A stretch of 64,000 nucleotides of DNA. Source: Hydractinia symbiolongicarpus. Taxonomy: Eukaryota; Cnidaria; Hydrozoa; Anthoathecata; Hydractiniidae. The position numbers were made by a program, and so were the translations under genes. Under the pieces are notes generated by a model. It was given only the letters and a program-made list of their open reading frames with translations, searched no databases and was not told where the DNA came from. Positions 61,639 to 64,000 of the stretch are shown piece after piece. The stretch is taken from assembly GCF_029227915.1 (NCBI RefSeq), contig NC_079886.1:25522501-25586500 (forward strand), read 5' to 3'. Every line of letters starts with the position of its first letter. The stretch's first letter is position 1.

Positions 61639-64000
61639 TGTTAAAAGTGATGCAACCTAGTAATATCAGAAAAATATCGCTAAATACATGTTGGTACGAA
61701 AATGTGAACTAACCGTTGTAACTGAAACGGATTGATCCCGTTAGAAAGTCAATGAAATGCAGTTTTTAAAACTGTCTCAATTTCCTCGGCGTGCGATAGC
61801 GGCTAGGATTGGTCCCACAGTAAGAAATGACTTATATATCTACATTTTTAAATTAAGCGCTACCACAGTGCCCAGTTTAATTGCTGAGTTCAGGCAATCA
61901 TGCCAATTTAAGAAGAATGTTATTTCATGGAGTCCATTTTTCTCATTTATCACATTTGTAAGGTCACAGTCCAAAATCAGTTCAATTAAGTCCCACAGTC
62001 AATCGTTTCACTGTTAAAAGCGATGCAACCTGGTAATATCAGAAAAATATCGCTAAATACATGTTGGTACGAAAATGTGACCCAACTGTTGTAACTCAAA
62101 CGGGCTGATACCGTTAGAAAGTCAATGATATGTAGTTTTTGAAACTGTCTCCATTTCTTCACCGCCCGCTAACGGCTACGATAGCTCCCACAGTAAAAAA
62201 TGACTTATTTATCTAAATTTTTAACTGAAACGCTACCACAGCGCCCAGTGTAATGGCTGAGTCCAGGCAATCATGACAAATTAAAAAGAATGTTATTTCT
62301 TGGAGTCTACTTGTGTCATTTATCACAATTATATGCTCATATTGCAAAATCAGTTCAATTAAGTCCCACAATCAATCGTTTCACTGTTAAAAGCGATGCA
62401 ACTTAGTAGTATCAGAACACTATCGCTAAATACATGTTGGTACCACTATGTGACGCAACCGTTGTAACTGAAACGGACTGATACCGTTTGAAAATCAATG
62501 AAATGTAGTTTTTGAAACTGTCTCTATTTCTTCACCGCCCGCTAACGGCTACGATTGGTCGCACAGTAAAAAATGAATTATTTATCTAAATGTTTGAATA
62601 AAGCGCTACAACAGCGCCCTGTGTAATGGCTGAGTTCGGGCAACCATGACATATTAAAAATAATGTTATTTCTTAGAGTTCACTTGTGTCATTTATCACA
62701 TTTATTAGCTCATATTGCAAAATCAATTCAATTAAGTCTCACAGTCGATCGTTTTACTGTTAAAAGCGATGCAACTTAGTAGTATCAAAACACTATCGCT
62801 AAATACATGTTGGTTCCAATATCTGACGCAACCGTTGTAACTGAAACGGACTGATACCGTTTGAAGATCAATGAAATGTAGTTTTTGAAACTGTCTCTAT
62901 TTCTTCACCGCCCGCTAACGGCTACGATTGGTCCCACAGTAAAAAATGACTTATTTATTTAAATGTTTAAATAAATCGCTACCACAGCGCCCAGTGTAAT
63001 GGTTGAGTTCGGGCAATCATGACAAATTAAGAAGAATGTTATTTCTTAGAGTCCACTAGTGTCATTTATCACATTTATAAGCTCATATTGCAAAATCAAT
63101 TCAATTAACTCTCACAGTCGATCGTTTCACTGTTAAAAGCGATGCAACTTAGTAGTATCAAAACACTATCGCTAAATACATGTTGGTACAAATATGTGAC
63201 GCAACCGTTGCAACTCAAACGGACTGACACCGTTAGAGAGGAAATGAAATGTTGTTTTTGAAACTGTCTCTATTTCTTTAGCGCGCGCTAACAGCTAGGA
63301 TTGATCCCACAGTAAAAAATGACTCATTTACCTAAATTTGTAAATAAATCGCTAACACAGCGCCCAGTGTAATCGCTAAGTTTCGGCAATCATGCCAAAT
63401 TAAGAAGAATTTTATTTCTTGGAGTCCAGTTGTCTCATTTATCACAATTATAAGGTCAAAGTCCAAAATCAGTTGAATAAAGTCCCACAGTGAATCGTTT
63501 CACTGTTAAAAGCGATGCAACCTAATAATATTAGAAAATTATCGCTAAATAAAAGTTGGTACGAATATGTGACGCAACCGTTGTAACTGAACCGGACTGA
63601 TACCGTTAGAAAGTCAATGATATGTAGTTTTTGAAACTTTCTCCATTTCTTCACCGCCCGCTAACGGCTACGATTGGTCCGACAGTAAAAAATGATTCAA
63701 TTAGCTATTTTTTTAAATAAAGCGCTACCACAGCGCTCAGTGTAATGGCTGAGTTCTGGCAATCGCGTCAAGTTAAGAAGAATGCTATTTCTTGGAGTCC
63801 AATTGTGTCATTTATCACATTTATAAGGTCACAGTTCAAAATCAGTTCACTTTATTCCCACAGTCAATCGTTTCACTGTTAAAAGCGATGCAACCTACTT
63901 GAATCAGAAAAATATCGCAAAATACATGTTGGTACAAATATGTGAACCAACTATTGCAACTCAAACGGACTGGCACCGTTAAAAAGGAAATGAAATGTAG
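61639..64000 (+). repeat. Satellite units 169-175 (last one partial)
   Basis: Units start at 61639, 62012, 62385, 62758, 63131, 63504 and 63877. The first three match 54940-55686 at 6,699 bp. The unit at 62758 resembles 46006, and 63504 and 63877 resemble 46379 and 46752 (or 41537 and 41910). The unit at 63131 is mosaic. The last unit is cut by the window edge after 124 bp, so the array continues beyond it. Confidence 0.87.

Larger units (their letters stand above)
1..64000 (+). repeat. 373-bp satellite DNA tandem array filling the window
   Basis: The sequence beginning TGTTAAAAGCGATGCAA recurs every 373 bp from base 1 to base 63877 without a break in phase or orientation. I counted 174 complete units and one 124-bp partial unit at the right end. 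All length changes are internal deletions (116, 48, 7 and 1 bp). No unique sequence, transposon, simple-sequence tract or inverted block interrupts the array. The array runs off both ends of the window, so its true length is unknown. The family is not one I recognise. A centromeric or pericentromeric location is an inference from size, homogeneity and absence of genes. Because 373 is not a multiple of three, no reading frame can continue in phase from one unit to the next. Confidence 0.98.

Noticed and set aside
4604-62017. Plus-strand frames of 62-86 codons (4604, 37996, 48122, 54050, 61757)
   Set aside because: Chance stop-free stretches in the repeat. The 373-bp length shifts the frame every unit.
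1-64000. CRISPR array
   Set aside because: The repeats are 373 bp, contiguous and without unique spacers.
1-64000. CENP-B box
   Set aside because: I looked for TTCG followed by the A..CGGG core. The nearest stretches (TTGTAACTCAAACGGG and TTTCACTGTTAAAAGCGA) lack the required TTCG/CGGG combination.
1-64000. Transposable element or LTR-based origin of the repeat
   Set aside because: No terminal repeats, target-site duplications, polymerase or transposase frames and no poly-A tail are visible, and the unit has no unmatched flank.
1-64000. tRNA or 5S-like RNA polymerase III promoter in the unit
   Set aside because: No convincing A box plus B box pair (GGTTCRANNCC type) was found, and no cloverleaf.
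1-64000. Inverted segments or strand switches in the array
   Set aside because: All 175 unit starts read in the same direction with continuous spacing.

Overview
The whole 64-kb window is one uninterrupted tandem array of a single satellite DNA family. I found no protein-coding gene, RNA gene, transposon, CRISPR array or unique sequence. Counting from the first base (the T of TGTTAAAAGCGATGCAA), I place 174 complete units and one partial unit, all head to tail on the same strand. The basic unit is 373 bp. Every departure from 373 bp is explained by a few small deletions: 116 bp in six units, 48 bp in six, 7 bp in five (one of which also lost 1 bp), and 1 bp in six others. The unit lengths sum exactly to the start of the last partial unit at 63877, so nothing else is inserted.

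The source is a eukaryote, probably centromeric or pericentromeric heterochromatin, although the window has no flanking sequence to prove this. The first unit is about 35% GC (68 C, 64 G in 373 bp) and has 14 CpG, slightly more than its base composition predicts. That argues weakly against a heavily CpG-methylated vertebrate-type genome and is compatible with many invertebrates. I do not recognise the family and do not assign a species.

Layout. 0-4.85 kb: units with very local duplications (one-unit and two-unit copies). 4.85-28.48 kb: six successive higher-order blocks of unequal length, each ending in the same landmark pair of deleted units (257 bp then 325 bp). 17.8-35.2 kb: a stretch of about 7 kb is repeated at an offset of 9,743 bp, growing to 10,116 bp after one extra unit was gained. 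35.2-41.5 kb: units rich in one subtype, with a 1,864-bp tandem duplication. 41.5-48.6 kb: mixed subtypes sharing a 4,842-bp offset and a 746-bp duplication. 48.6-54.2 kb: the most heterogeneous part, including units with the 7-bp deletion. 54.2-64 kb: blocks copied from elsewhere in the window, including a pair of 2,231-bp blocks 2,603 bp apart.

The 373-bp unit appears to be an ancient dimer: GTCCCACAGT, TGTCTCA, an AATG block and a TGTAA..CTGA block recur in the same order in each half (about 178 and 195 bp). The array therefore shows nested levels: a half-unit near nucleosome size, the 373-bp unit, multi-unit blocks of 2-10 kb, and mosaic units at exchange points. This is the signature of repeated in-register unequal exchange. 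Open reading frames of 60-97 codons occur but are by-products of the repeat.
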